From Lasiosphaeris hirsuta (lineage: Eukaryota; Ascomycota; Sordariomycetes; Sordariales; Lasiosphaeriaceae): a stretch of 64,000 nucleotides of DNA. This document shows, in pieces, positions 10,395 to 21,866 of this stretch; the stretch's first letter is position 1, and each line of letters begins with the position of its first letter. The notes below the pieces were generated by a model. It was not told the DNA's origin, did no database searches, and saw only the letters and a program-made list of their open reading frames with translations. The translations under genes were made by a program, and so were the position numbers. The stretch covers positions 2,170,001 to 2,234,000 of the forward strand of contig JAUKUA010000006.1 in assembly GCA_030549175.1 (NCBI GenBank), written 5' to 3'.

Positions 10395-11638
10395 CTTGAA
10401 GCTTGGCCTGGGGTTTGGATTGCTTCGAATGATGCAAAACTTGGGAGTGACGCGAGGAAGTAGAGTAAAGGACAAAACCGCGTCCTCGCGACGCAAGCAA
10501 TGGCTTCTTAACCAAAATTACTTGCGCACCCAGAGCGGCGGGAAAGCACCAGCAACGGGTAGTGATCCACCCTCCCGTGGCGAAGGAATGGAAGCCAAGA
10601 CCCTGAATGCAGCGCTGGCCCGCCCCGGATCCACATCAGTCTGCTGGGATGCGATTGAAGGATGGCAAGTCGGCCTAGAATGGAACCGTCTGTTGTCTGT
10701 TGGTTGGTTGCCTCGGCCATATTTTGCCGTGGATCAAACTATGGGCGGTGCAGACTGATACTAGGGCGAGAAAGGGGCAAAGCAGCTGAGAAAGCGATTT
10801 GCTTTGGTCGAAAGATAAAACGAAATTATCACCAAACTTCCAGCCATACCAAGCTAGTATAGGGCGCCCAAAACATCAGTAACCAATAATTACTACAGCA
10901 CCATGTTGAGATGGCTAACATTCAGCCCTGCGAGCACGCCGCAACGCCTCTATCGAGGCCTCCAGGGTTCTTCCATCTCGACGCCATCGCTTCCCCACAT
11001 GCTTTACATTCCCCTGTATTGCGTGGGTGGGTTCGACCGAATGCCAACGGCGCAGTGCTAGTATCTCTCGAATCAGGAGCTCAGAGCGATAGACCCTAAT
11101 AAGCCGGGCGGAGGTGCCAGGGTCGCTAGCCCTGGTATCTCGTAACATCTCGATGTATTAGGTAAGGTCATCATCAATGCTGCGCTCGTCTGTACCTGTT
11201 ACAGTGCCGGGCCCCGATCCCACGCTGGAGGCTATTTTCGTCGGGTTGGCGATCTCTCGGATTGGCAGTGCCTTTCACTTTCACACTAGGGGGATAAAGG
11301 GCCATTTTAACCTTGCGATCGGAGCATGTGGTTTAATGGTTTATTGGCAGCGTTGTTGACGAGACGGAAAGGGGACGTTTTGTCTCAGGGACACCTATGA
11401 CATCACTCGTGGTTTTTCATGGCTGCCATTGGGTCTCGATTAGTGTTTCCAATCACAATTCGCTTGCTACTTTACTGCTCCAATGACATCATTTTCCGTG
11501 TTCTTCCTTCCATATTATCAAGGCAATATTTCGCAGTGGTCTCGGCAAGAATAATTCTACTTTGCACAATCCAAACCGGCGCTGATCCAAGTCCCTGTAC
11601 CCTGAACTGCATAGCATCCATCAGCTTGAAGCGCAACC
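10395..11638. other. intergenic, no gene recognised
   Basis: This stretch is the shared upstream region of the LITAF-type gene (minus) and the small disordered protein gene (plus). Open frames here are short and lack motifs. Confidence 0.55.
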
Positions 11639-12058
11639 ATGTCAGACATCGTCTCCAACCTCAAGGACGCCATCAACCCCAGCCGGCGCGAGAAGGCCAC
11701 CCCGCCAGGCTACGACCCCCAAGCGCGGGGTGCATATGTCGACAACGACAGCGCCACCCAGCCCCAGCTCGCCCCGCCTAAAGATGGTGTCGACTATGCC
11801 AACGCGGCCGACGAGACGGCCACTGGTAGTGCGGTAACTGGTAGCCAGGACCACACGATGACGGCGCCGGACCGCTCGCCTAAGCTAGCGACCAACACCA
11901 ACTTCAACGCTCCTAGGGGAACCTACGGCCCGCACGAGTCTCGTCTCGCTAATGTACTCGATCCCCGCGTTGATTCGAACCGTGATGGTCACCCTGCGCA
12001 TGGGATCAGTGGCTATAGAGGAGCGGCTGCCAGGCCTGTGGATCAGGACGAGAAGTAA
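11639..12058 (+). CDS. small disordered fungal protein, function unknown
   Basis: A single-exon 139-aa hydrophilic protein, from the ATG at 11639 that follows a long untranslated-looking leader. It begins MSDIVSNLKDAINPSRREKA and is rich in Asp, Asn, Ala, Gly and Pro, with no signal peptide or membrane segment. The C-terminal part GPHESRLANVLDPRVDSNRD resembles a motif I recall from small, widely conserved ascomycete proteins of unknown role (GPH-x-S-x-x-AN-x-x-DPRVDS). Composition suggests a stress-type hydrophilic protein, but that is only inference. No frame damage is visible. Confidence 0.7.
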   Translation: MSDIVSNLKDAINPSRREKATPPGYDPQARGAYVDNDSATQPQLAPPKDGVDYANAADETATGSAVTGSQDHTMTAPDRSPKLATNTNFNAPRGTYGPHESRLANVLDPRVDSNRDGHPAHGISGYRGAAARPVDQDEK

Positions 12059-12357
12059 CGGCTCGATTCGTGGCAGGACGGGGAAGGATTCACTCATGGG
12101 GCAGAACAGGGCATCGCGTCGGGGCTGGGCCGCTCGGCTGTACAGGGCTGGAAAGACTGCCGGTGCCAGAGGTGCATGCCGGCAGTGATACCCGTCAGAC
12201 GGGTAGGATGGATGCATTAGCTGACGACAGAGCCGGATTCAGTCAACTTGTATTATCACTGCCTCGTTGCACGTATCCGAGTTATATTCCACCCAAATGC
12301 TCCATGATGTGTCTCTCTCACCCCGGACTCGGCAGCTTTGATACTGACGCATCGGAT

Positions 12358-12970
12358 TCAAATGCATGCACCCTCGTGAAGAATGGTGTGCTCTGGCGCC
12401 TTATCCCCCTCAAACGGGATCTGCACCAGAATGGTCGGCTCGTCGCTCGGAAATTCGGTGTAGTGTCCAGCAATGGTGCTGAGCGCCTTCAGATCCGCCG
12501 CAATCAACACTGACGACTTGGTCGTCCCGGGCATGATGTACGCAACCTGCGTCTCTGGCCTCCCCTCGCCGTCGGGCAGCGGTGTAGACGCCGCTGAGAC
12601 GTTATCCGACGCCGGGGCCGGGGAGGTGATTCTGATGAGCCCGTTGAGGATGATGGACAGTCTGTCCGGCATTAGCACCGTCAACAATGTGGGCCAAGCG
12701 GGGGACGGACTGGACGTGTGGCGCCCAGGCCTGACCAATGTAGGTGCGCGGCTCGATGCGCGACCAGGTCGCCGTCGTGGTGTTGCCGCCGACGGCGTAA
12801 TTGGCTGCGGACATGGCATCGACCGGGATCGAGGCGAGTTGCCAACACTCGAGCACCGAGTAGCCGTCCCGGGTCGAGATGGCGGTGATGTTTAGCGGGG
12901 TTGGCGTTTGGCCTGCCAGGACCTGCCCCGCCCAGGAGGCGAGGAGCACGAGTTTGAGGTTGGGCAGCAT
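12358..12970 (-). CDS. small secreted protein, possibly cupin-like
   Basis: 187 aa from exons 12970-12711 and 12661-12358 with a 49-nt intron (donor GTCCGT, acceptor ACAG, branch-like GCTAAT). Splicing joins PHVQ to LSIILNGLIR in frame. The start MLPNLKLVLLASWAGQVLAG is a clear signal peptide with cleavage near residue 20, so the product enters the secretory pathway. The body is mostly beta-type sequence: WSRIEPRTYIGQAWAPHVQ, VAYIMPGTTKSSVLIAADL, and a closing EPTILVQIPFEGD followed by EGACI. NIT and NTTT are potential N-glycosylation sites. The beta-rich pattern with the IMPG turn is reminiscent of small secreted cupin-like proteins of ascomycetes, but I see no His-x-His metal motif. An enzymatic role is not supported. 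Confidence 0.72.
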
Positions 12971-14629
12971 TCTGAGTGTTGATGCGTGTGACTGGGTTGG
13001 TTTTGTCACGGTTGTGATATTTTTGAAGCTGGGTTTTATGTGAAGGCGGTGAAGTCGGGCTGGGATCTTCGTACCGCCGAGTTCCTAGACCGGTGGGGTT
13101 CCGTAGTCGGGGGTTTGCACACACCAACTATTCGGACGTCCGAGGAAGGTTTATCCACTTCAAGTAAACAATCCAGAGACAGCCAAGCGGCTGCTGGCAG
13201 TCTTGGCGATATCGCTCGATGCTTGATTGGATTTGAAGTGGGCCATGAGAAAATGCAATTACTCAATGAACAACTATAACTTTTCTTTGCCAGACAAAGT
13301 TGTGATGACACACCCGAGCTTCATCAACTACACCTTTTGCCGTGATATCAACTCAAGCATTGTGTTGATAATCATGCTGGAATGGACAAAATGGCCACGC
13401 AGCATGACCCGAGATTTGAATATGAATTCGAGTCTGTGCGGATCCAAATAACATCGTGGGACTTGATCTCGCACACTATCCAGGTGTCCGGCCTCTATGA
13501 ACGCATCGTCCTCTCTCGTTGAGGTGCACTGTTACGCTCTTGCAAAAATCGCCACTGGCATATCCAACAAACGCCGAGAAGGAGAATAGCTGGACAAGGG
13601 CTGGCAGGTGCGTACTACAAGTCCATGGCGGCTTCAATGGAGGCAGGCGCGGTTTGCGTTCCGCAGTCGGCGCCAAGCACTTCGTTCCCGTCTCTTCTGG
13701 ATTTCTTCTCATAACAAGCCGGCACCTAATTTTTGCCAAAAAATAAAAAATAAATAAATAAATAAAAAAATTCCCGACAGAGCTATTGCGAGCCGCATTT
13801 CCTGCCAAGAAGCTGATTCGGGTCGGTTTGTCAGACTAACTATTGAATCTCGAGATGATATAAGTCAGCTTACTACCATTGTATGTGTAAACAGTGCGCC
13901 TATTCAGCCTTCAGCAGGCCAGTGACACGGAGAATTAGACGCCCCATCGCCAATCCAGATATTGCCCAGATATATCGCAATAGGCAGAATGCAAAACCAG
14001 ACCGTCCGGGAAATTGAGGGGATATATATGGCATCAACAAGTGCTGTAATGCGCAGTCCCCGTCGCGTCTGTTCGCCAGAGCTCGACCCCAAGACACTCA
14101 GGGAAAACGGAAGAGCCGTGGCCCGTCCAATCCCGACTTGTCGTCGATACAGCGCGGATATTGCACCGCACGCCAAGCACCACCCACCACCCACCACGCG
14201 CAGCAACTCAGGGGTCCAAGCTGGGGTACGACAGGAATAGAGTAGACGGCGCGCTTAGGTAGTAGGTACGAGTCCCGGCTCGTCTTTTAGGTTTTTGCTC
14301 TCCACACCTGCTGTCCGGGGCAATGGCAGCTGGTGTGATTGGGCACGGCGGGAGTCTGGCCTCTGCTCCAGACTCGACTTGATATATACCACTTGCTACA
14401 CACGCCTCGTGCTGACATGCAATTGATTGATGACCGGGAGCCATGCAGACCACTTAACACGCACAAAGGTTGCAGGTGCTATCGAGGTGTGGTGGTGCAG
14501 GTCACGGTGACAGCTCGAGCTGCATCGGATGCAGCTTGTGCCGCAGACGACACGGAAATTAGATTCCTCTCGTTGCGACCTTGGGGGGACGTTGGGGTTG
14601 GGTAAATCTAGAGGCAGAGATTCAGCTCA
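12971..14629. other. intergenic, no gene recognised
   Basis: Mixed composition with an A/T-rich tract near 13740-13770. No domain-bearing frame is seen. The right end is the promoter of the secreted beta-propeller gene. Confidence 0.55.
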
Positions 14630-14637
14630 TATAAAAG
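14630..14637 (+). promoter_or_regulatory. TATA box of the secreted beta-propeller gene
   Basis: TATAAAAG lies 101 bp before the ATG at 14731. A start site about 30 bp downstream would put the in-frame ATG at 14656 at or before the mRNA end. This favours 14731 as the true start, and that ATG is also immediately followed by a signal peptide. Confidence 0.65.
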
Positions 14638-14730
14638 GGGGTAGAGAGGTCTGCGATGTTGTGGTACCAGACCCCTCACCAACTGCCCAGCAGGGACCAT
14701 CATCTCTTTGTTGGACACAGCTTACCCAAC

Positions 14731-16077
14731 ATGCTTGTCAAACTTGGGTTGCTCCTCGGAAGCGCGGGGCTCGCCCTCTCGCTGCCCTCTTCCGGACAGC
14801 AAACCAAGAAGATCTCCAAACGCTTCATCGTTGAACCGCGCGCAAGCCATGTCGACTGGAACGCTCCCCGCCACCACGGCGGCTTCCTCTCCAAGCGTTC
14901 TGATGTCCACACGGAGGACTACTTCAACAACCCGCCCAGTCTCTTCTCCCTGGCAGCTGACCCGGAAACGGTGAAGCGGGACGTCGTCATGTCGGAGGAC
15001 CTGGACGTGGCCGAGCACAATAACACCAAGCGCGCCAAGCCCGGCCAGTGGGAGTCGCTCGACGGCAGCTGCAAGTACCACCCGGCGCCGGTGTGCTGGG
15101 GCGGCAAGCGCATGGACCTGTACTACATGGGCAAAGACAAGACATGCTACCACAAGAGCCGCGACTACGGCGCCAAGGAGCCCAAGCAGCAGGAGTGGGG
15201 CTCGTGGGAGAACCTGGGCGGCGAGATGGACTCGGCGCCGGCCGTGTGCACGCGCAAGAAGGAGAACATGCACGTCTTCTGCAAGGGCACCGACAACCAG
15301 GCGTGGCACCGGTCGTACTGGAACGGCTGGGGCAAGTGGCAGGCCATGGGCGGCAAGATGAAGCACGAGCCGGCGGCGTGCTCGTGGGGCAAGGACCACG
15401 CGGCCGTCTACGTGGCGGCCGACGACGGCCAGTGCTGGCACCGCCGCTACGACGAGCCCAAGGAGAACAGCGGGTCGTGGAAGAGCTGGGAGAGCCTCGG
15501 CGGCTACCTGTCGGGCCCGCCCAAGGCCGTCACCTGGGGCAAGGACCACACCAGCGTCATCTGCAAGGGCGACGACGGCCAGGCCTGGCACAAGAAGACG
15601 GACCCCAAGAAGCCGACCGGGTGGGGCGAGTGGGAGACGCTGGGCGGGTCCCTCGACAGCACGCCTGCTGCGTGTGCGTGGCCGGGCGACGACCGCGTCG
15701 ACATCTTTGTGAAGGGCAGCGATGGCGCGTGCTGGCACAAGACGATGAAGAATGAGACGGTCACGGTCATGGACCCTGTTAGCGATAAGCCGACGGTGAC
15801 GACGATGCCCAAGTGGGGAGCGTGGGAGAACATGGGCGGCGAGATGATGGCCGACACACCGCCTGATGTCGCTGTTGTCGATGGCGGGATGGAGGTGTAC
15901 ATTACCGGGGAGGACAGTACTGTGTATCGAAAGAAGTGGAAGGAAGGCTCGTGGACCGAGGACTGGGAGAAGATGGGTGGCAACGTGGAGACCAAGCCGA
16001 GCACTGTGACGTGGGATGATGGGAAGGTGGACGTGTACTTTACGGGGAAAGACAGCACCGTCAAGCGGTGTTTCTGA
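14731..16077 (+). CDS. secreted seven-bladed beta-propeller, PLL-like lectin family
   Basis: An intronless 448-aa protein. Residues 1-18 are a signal peptide (MLVKLGLLLGSAGLALS). Residues 19-101 form a propeptide-like region with four Lys-Arg pairs (30-31, 55-56, 82-83, 100-101), the usual Kex2 sites; the last lies directly before the repeat domain. From 107 there are seven repeats. Each has a W-x-x-[LM]-[GD]-G turn (WESLDG, WENLGG, WQAMGG, WESLGG, WETLGG, WENMGG, WEKMGG) and a later strand such as MHVFCKGTDNQAWHR or VDIFVKGSDGACWHK. Seven turns match a closed seven-bladed propeller of the PLL type known from Photorhabdus fucose-binding lectins. Secretion and glycan binding are inferences from the family. 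It is very GC-rich at third positions, which makes long antisense open frames. The alternative upstream ATG at 14656 would bury the signal peptide. Confidence 0.85.
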   Translation: MLVKLGLLLGSAGLALSLPSSGQQTKKISKRFIVEPRASHVDWNAPRHHGGFLSKRSDVHTEDYFNNPPSLFSLAADPETVKRDVVMSEDLDVAEHNNTKRAKPGQWESLDGSCKYHPAPVCWGGKRMDLYYMGKDKTCYHKSRDYGAKEPKQQEWGSWENLGGEMDSAPAVCTRKKENMHVFCKGTDNQAWHRSYWNGWGKWQAMGGKMKHEPAACSWGKDHAAVYVAADDGQCWHRRYDEPKENSGSWKSWESLGGYLSGPPKAVTWGKDHTSVICKGDDGQAWHKKTDPKKPTGWGEWETLGGSLDSTPAACAWPGDDRVDIFVKGSDGACWHKTMKNETVTVMDPVSDKPTVTTMPKWGAWENMGGEMMADTPPDVAVVDGGMEVYITGEDSTVYRKKWKEGSWTEDWEKMGGNVETKPSTVTWDDGKVDVYFTGKDSTVKRCF

Positions 16078-16504
16078 GTGGGCGAGCGGTACTTGTTTGG
16101 TTGGGAAAAGGATTAGGAATAAATGTCACACGAGAGGCAATGATGGTAGTTAGTTATCCTAAAAAAAAATTAGTGTAAAAATGGTCAAATAAAAATGAGT
16201 CCCCGTACCAGATTTCGAACTGGTATCACAAACGATTGAAATGCTCATGAAACAGCAACCCTGGGACTGACCATCTAGCCGTGGAAGATGAGGCAGCATG
16301 CAGAGCCCGACTTCGCCACGTGCTACTACCTACCACATTACACTAACATGCCACTCGGTTCATGGGAACCGGGTCCAATAAACTAGCATGTACACAACAC
16401 CCGCCCTCGACCGTCACAAGTTTTGCTCCGCGTTTCCAGCACAATGGAGATTGCATTGATAGAGAAGTACCGCGGCTTGAAATAGATGCCGTCGATCATA
16501 TTAT
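16078..16504. other. intergenic with a tRNA-like sequence (16196-16267, minus)
   Basis: On the minus strand GTCCCAG at 16267-16261 can pair with much of the GGGGAC end at 16204-16199. Between them is a B-box-like AGTTCGAAATC inside an ACCAG/CTGGT stem, and a TTTTT stretch follows at 16195-16191, as a Pol III terminator would. The T loop is one base too long, the anticodon arm is poor and the acceptor has a mismatch. I therefore read it as a tRNA-derived relic rather than a tRNA gene. Confidence 0.3.
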
Positions 16505-17085
16505 TCACACATTCCTCCACCTTCTATCCGAGTTGTTCACAATGTACCTCGACACCTCCCTGTTCTTGTCGACTACCATCCCCTTTACCCTCTCAAACTC
16601 CAAACCACTCTCAGCATTCCCTGCCTTCTGCTTGGCCTCGGCTATCACCAATCCCGCAATAGCGGCGCAAGCCAGCACGACGCCCAGGTGCTCCATCAGT
16701 AACCCCACGGCAACAAACCCGGTTGCTGTTGTCCGCGATAGCCTGCCAAGAAGCCACTGGACACCCCGACATTGGAAAAATCTGCCGTGTTATACTTGAC
16801 GCCGTCCTTGTCGATGAAGACGTCCCATACGTCCATGTTCATTATGACTCGATAGTTTGGAAGGAGGTAGGGGTAGGTAGTGTGCCAAAACCACGAGAGC
16901 CGGAACATGGCTGTCATGAGAAGCCCTCCTCCCCACCCCCCCCCTCCCTTCCCCTTTGCTGCCGCAAGAAGCCATACCGCCCGTCTCTTCCCAGCACCTC
17001 CCTCACCTCTCGCTTTCCTCCACAACCCCACCGCGGCAACAACCAAAAAAATCCGCCGGCACAAACCCCGCCGGCTCCATCTCAA
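16505..17085 (-). pseudogene. uncharacterised membrane protein, C-terminal part, frame-broken
   Basis: One minus-strand frame reads FRLSWFWHTTYPYLLPNYR, then MNMDVWDVFIDKDGVKYNTA and DFSNVGVSSGFLAGY before losing frame near 16740. A second frame then continues GFVAVGLLMEHLGVVLACAA and AIAGLVIAEAKQKAGNAES to a stop at 16505. The two would fit end to end, but the only GT-AG pair that keeps frame gives an implausible 32-nt intron, so a frameshift is more likely. The second part has one strong hydrophobic helix. I do not recognise the family. It lies just downstream of, and on the same strand as, a HET-domain relic, and could be the tail of that gene. Confidence 0.4.
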
Positions 17086-17289
17086 TCACCGCGCCAACCA
17101 TCGTCGCCCTCTTCCTGCACACCTCCGCCCCCTGCCCGGACAACAAAAAAGAAAAACTTCTGCGTCGCGTAAACCTGACGCGGCGGCACGGCCGACCCAT
17201 TCTCATACCTGAGCAACCCTCTCAATGCCACCGGGTTGCCGGCCGATGCCGGACAACCACGCCGCTCGCTGCACCTCCTCGGTCGGAAA

Positions 17290-17790
17290 GACGAAGAACC
17301 GCCGGCCTCCTCCTAGGATGATGGATTCTTGGTGTCGGCGGGCCGCCTTTGACACACCGGTAAGCCGTGGTGCGGGCCGTCGCCAGCAGCGCCTATAATC
17401 ACCAATGCTGCATAATCGTTGTATATCCTATCCATGTAGCGGATAAGATGGTGCTTCTCGGCATTGTTGGTCTGGTCGACGTAGTACTTGTTTACCCAGA
17501 GGAACGGGATTCCGATCTCCCTTGCTTGCTGTCATGGCATCTTCAACCACACATGGGACGTTGTCTAGGAGCTTTCCGGCTGGCTGCATCGGCTGTGCGG
17601 CAGTCAGGCTTGCGGTCTGGCCCCAGATGTAGCCGAGCGCCGCGTATTGGCATCCATTCGGGGCAGGGAGGATATCTCTGGTGTTGCAGTCTATGACTTG
17701 AAGACCCCTGATGTTAAGGTGTCTCGAGTCACTGCGCGAACAGGCCAGGCCATTCCATGGTACTGCGAGCGGTCCTGCAGCCATTAGCAT
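17290..17790 (-). pseudogene. HET-domain (heterokaryon incompatibility) relic
   Basis: HET-domain proteins trigger cell death after fusion of unlike fungal cells. Here LQVIDCNTRDILPAPNGC and QYAALGYIWG (the CxYxALSYxWG block) are followed by LLDNVPCVVEDAMTA. Near 17515 the frame is lost. The next frame gives IGIPFLWVNKYYVDQTNN, which is the WVDKYCIDQ block with Asp to Asn and Cys to Tyr, both G-to-A changes, and then HHLIRYMDRIYNDYAAL and IGAAGDGPHHGLPV. The order of blocks matches a HET domain, but the frameshift and mutated signature argue that it is dead. The 5' end and any signal for the start are not clear. Confidence 0.7.
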
Positions 17791-19261
17791 TATAGGCCGT
17801 AGTCGACGTGAAGAGGGTCGATGGCCTGGTCTGCGATGCGGGATTGCCCTCCTCCGCCGCCGTCCCCGGCGTGTTGCGCGCCATGATCAGAAGCGGGCAG
17901 AAGCAGGGTGGTAGTGTGGGTATAGAGCTCGAATATGGTGGTATCTTGGATCTTATCACTCTCGAAAAATCTTTGGAATGGGCGCCAATCCTAGGTATCA
18001 CACCCCACTCGCGATTGGCGGTTCTGGTGATGCGACAGAGCTCACAAGGTCCCTCGGCTAAACCCCACTAGCCAACTTTCTAGGTCCATGGCCTGCCGAG
18101 ATCCCAGAGCGTCTCGGAGAGATTGCTGCCAGCGAGTTGCAGCCCACCGATGGAATCGAGGTTCAGTGATTGGCAATTGCTGCAAAGTGGGCTGCCAATT
18201 CACTCGAGGCCTCAAGGGCCCCCCACCTCTTTCGTGAGCCCTCCATCCTGAGGTTTCAGGAGGTGTTGGCAACTCACCGATAACCCTAACCCTTGTCATA
18301 TGAGAGCCCCAGAGTACGCCGTGGTCAGCAAGCAATTACGAGAGCCCTGTCGCCTGAAAAAGGGGGGTTTGGGCGGGAGACGAGCTATAACCCGGCAACC
18401 TAGGTGTATCCCGGGTCCTGGTTTTCAAGAGTGAGTTTGCAGACTTCAGGTAGATCCACTACGTGCACATCTGTTGATCTCTTTGCCGACAAGATTTAGA
18501 GTTTGATCCCTGTTTCTATTTGCAGTGGAAGCCATCGATGGCCGGTCGGATGAAGGCTAGAATGCTGTGTCGTATCGAAAGAGACCGAGGCACTGAGCAC
18601 CGCCAAGTAAATAACATACGGTAGCCACGTATTAAAGTGGTGCATCCTATCTTGAGCTTTTGCAAGGAACCTTGATCGTGACGAAAGATCTTCCAAAAGA
18701 GTTGATCGCTGTTGAACACATCCCGGGAGTACGCAAGGCAGCAGCGCCCTAGAAAGAAACCGGTAAGCCACCATCAGTCAGAACGTTAACCATAGCCGAG
18801 GATTCCGGAATAAACATCTGACACCTCTCCTCCATTGGCTCTCCAGTTCATGGATCTCACAAGGCTGCAGGGATAGTTCGGGGATGCAACTGGACCCTGA
18901 TTCTCGACTATAGCCAAGGTGTGTTAACTAGTATTCATTGATCTAATCCTATTATCCTCCAAAAAGGCGGCATGTAATAATGGCTATTGAGACAAAATTG
19001 TTACACTCAAGTCGTTGTACAGATTCCGTGATCCATATCAATGTTACCGACAGACACCAAACACCTGTCCCCCAAACGGCCTCAGCCGGCCCAAAGTCAA
19101 CATGCCATAGACAGTCCTCTTCGCGTGTATTAAAATGCTGTATTGGCTCAAAAGCAGAGCCGTCCTCGATAAATGTCGTCATGCATCCCGCTCTTTTATT
19201 CAGCCGTTTCATAGTTTGTCGTCACATTTGTTGCCTAGTAGTTTCTTGTTCCCTTCCGTTA
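17791..19261. other. intergenic, no gene recognised
   Basis: The part next to the HET relic may contain its decayed 5' end, but no motif is visible. From 18300 the DNA is more AT-rich. Nothing further is supported. Confidence 0.5.
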
Positions 19262-20506
19262 TCACGGCTTGTCAAGAATCCGGTCCCCATCTAGCACCTT
19301 ATCGCGGTAGTTCTCAACAACGGCCGGGTCTCCGTACGTAGCCTTGACGATCTGGGGCACCAGGGCAGCCATGATGTTGTGGGAAAACTCGCGGGTTGTC
19401 AAGTCCTTGTGGCCCCAGTAGTGGCGGACCAGCTGGCCAGTGCAGCCCAAGTGCTTGACCTCGGGGATGCCGTTGGCCTCGTTGCAGGGCAGCATGCGGA
19501 TGTACTCGGGGTGGGTGTCGATGCTCATGCCGTCCAAGAAGTCGTAGCGCAAGTGCGAGCTGAAGGCGGCTTGCTCGTGGAACACCTTGTCCTTCCAGAC
19601 GGCGCATCCCTCGTAGCGCGACTCCGACGGGCACTCGGCCCAATCCTTGAACATGCGCTGCGTGTTTTCGCTCGCCTGCGCAATGATGAAGCCCGAATTG
19701 ATGTTGACGCGCCTGCGCAGGTCATAGTTGACCTCGGTGTCGGGATCCTCGGCCATGGCCACCATAACCTTTTTGTCAATCTTCCAGTAGTTGAGCATCC
19801 ACTCGAGCGGCACCTCGGGCGAGGGGAACATGGCGTCGTAGTCCATCATGACAACAATATCGAAGCGCTTGAGCAGCTCCTGCGTGAAGATGACCTTGGA
19901 CCAATGCGGCGCGCGGTCGCTGTACTTGGGCGCCTTGATGAACTTGTACGAGTAGCCGTGGATCATGGCGTATGTGTAGTGGCTCAAAAAGCCGGCCGAT
20001 GCCGGCCTCAGGTTGTCATACAGCGGTAGATGGTCGCTAAAGATGCTGCCCTCGTCCGTGAGGTCACGCGTGTCGACATCGAGAATGCAGATGCGCTTGC
20101 CGAGCGACACCTTGTGGATCAGCTGGTCGGCAGGCGGGAGGTTCTTGACTGTGCCGTCGAGCGTCGTGAAGCTGGGCGCGGTGATGGGGAGGAGGACGGG
20201 CGCGAATATGGCGCGAATTACGTCGGGGAGGCCATCGAGGCGACTTGTCTCGTTGTTCGCTTTGCACTCGGAGTGCAGCGGGCCGCCGGCGCGCGCGTCG
20301 TCGCCAAAGATCACCTTTGGTCTGCTCGAGTTAGAGTCCGTCCATCACACATCGTCCTCGATCGAAAGCGGACCCAGCACTTACAATCTAGGCCTCGGTA
20401 TCGGCCCATGCAAAAGACCCGCAGTGACGATCAGCGAGATGATGACAATCGGCAGCAAGAAGAGGAGTCGCCGCCACGATTGCGGGATGGCGGAGATGGC
20501 CGTCAT
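19262..20506 (-). CDS. GT34 (GMA12/MNN10-like) glycosyltransferase
   Basis: Golgi type II membrane enzymes of this family add galactose or mannose to glycoprotein glycans. Exons are 20506-20385 and 20321-19262 with a 63-nt intron (GTAAGT to GCAG); the product is 393 aa. Residues 1-13 are a short cytosolic tail, 14-33 a signal anchor (LLFLLPIVIISLIVTAGLL), then a stem. The catalytic domain contains ICILDVDTRDL (near 118-128), LYDNLRPASAGFLSHYTYAM, HGYSYKFIKAP, APHWSKVIFTQELLKRFD and the metal-binding D-Y-D (201-203) in VVMMDYDAMF. Downstream are VNINSGFIIAQAS and the His/Cys-containing LGCTGQLVRHYWGH. All expected blocks are present and in order. The sugar and linkage cannot be told from sequence. 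Confidence 0.9.
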
Positions 20507-21834
20507 ACGAAACGCCCGCGCGCAGGTGGCGCGGAGTCAGAACTGGGAGAGAGGTGGGGGCCGGCAAACGAATGCGCGCCGCAATTGAGATCGATACTCG
20601 TCCGGATGGGCGACGTATTGACAGGAGACGCGCGACGCGACGAGGGCTACAGGGTCGGGGTAAAAGAGCGACTAGAGTTAGAAAAAGAAGTGAAGGACAT
20701 CGTGGACGCGTGTTGAGGACACAGAGGAGGATGCGAATTAGGAATGGAGGATTGCCCAGCACTTAGTACCGAAATGTCAGTAATTAAGGGAGCACAGGGG
20801 TTGACGAATAAGGGGGGGGGGGGGCTTGTTGGTAGGAGCGAGCCATCCCCCCCCAAGCTGCGCTGCACACGGAAGGCGGCAGAGGCTCGGCGCCGGGCAA
20901 ACTGCTTGCTGCCCTCGCCAGGGAGGGCCGGCCTGTCTCACGATGGGGACATCTGGAAACCACCTGGTGCCAGTTGCTGCCCGTTGCCGTTGCCGGCATC
21001 TCTCCGACTCCCCTTTCTGCGACTAGCGCTCCAGGCCGGTCGATAAGGTAACCCAGGGTGGTGCTGCCACTACCCCGTATCTGGAACCGGGGTTGCAGCA
21101 GTACACTACCGCCTGTTCCCCCTTTCTCGCTTTTCCCGCTTCTCGATTTGGTGTTCGTCAAGAGTCTTGGGTGTGGTGCTTGTGCACTGGATGACCCGTG
21201 TCGCCGACGGTCTTTCCGCAAATCAGTAACGGCCAATCCGCTGCTCGAGTCGCAAACGCGGCACACAAGCCAGCGGCGCAGTTCGAACAGCCAAATCAGT
21301 TAGCATTTAAACAGATAGAGAGCCAAGATGTCGCTTTCGATGCGACAGCCCCTTTTCGTCGTCAGCGGCTTTCCGCTTTGCAAGTGTTACCAACAGGCGA
21401 CTTAGCCCGCATGTGGCACCATTTGTATTTTCGCTCGAGGGCCTCGAGATCCGCAGGGATATCTATTTTGTCGTCCCGGGGTGTTTTTGTGTCACCTCTG
21501 CGCGAAGGGTTTGTGCTCCACAGCTCGGCTAGGACGGCCGTTGCATCGCAAAGCCTCTCCCGCCGGAGTCGCACGAGGCCTTGGCTGTGTCGCTGCGCTA
21601 AATTACAAATGGCACAACCACGGCCGAAGCTTGCTCTCGAGACGGGGAGGATTGCGGCGAAATCATGCGGGAAGGTTGCCAACACAACGAGACAAGAGAG
21701 TGGGGGGTAGGAGAGGGGTGAAGAGGCAGAAGAAGAAAAATGAGGAAAATGGCAATCGCTCCCCCAAACTCAGATCGATCGATCAGACTCAATCACGACA
21801 CCCTCCAAAAAGGCGGCGTCAAACTGCCAAAAGG

Positions 21835-21866
<32 letters not shown>

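Noticed and set aside
14722..15738. 338-aa open frame antisense to the secreted propeller gene
   Set aside because: It exists only because the real gene is extremely GC-rich at third positions; the translation is Ala/Val/Leu/Arg-biased with no domain.
19379..20716. Plus-strand open frames of 216 and 228 aa over the glycosyltransferase
   Set aside because: Antisense to a gene with complete GT34 blocks; the translations are low-complexity Val/Arg/Gly-rich.
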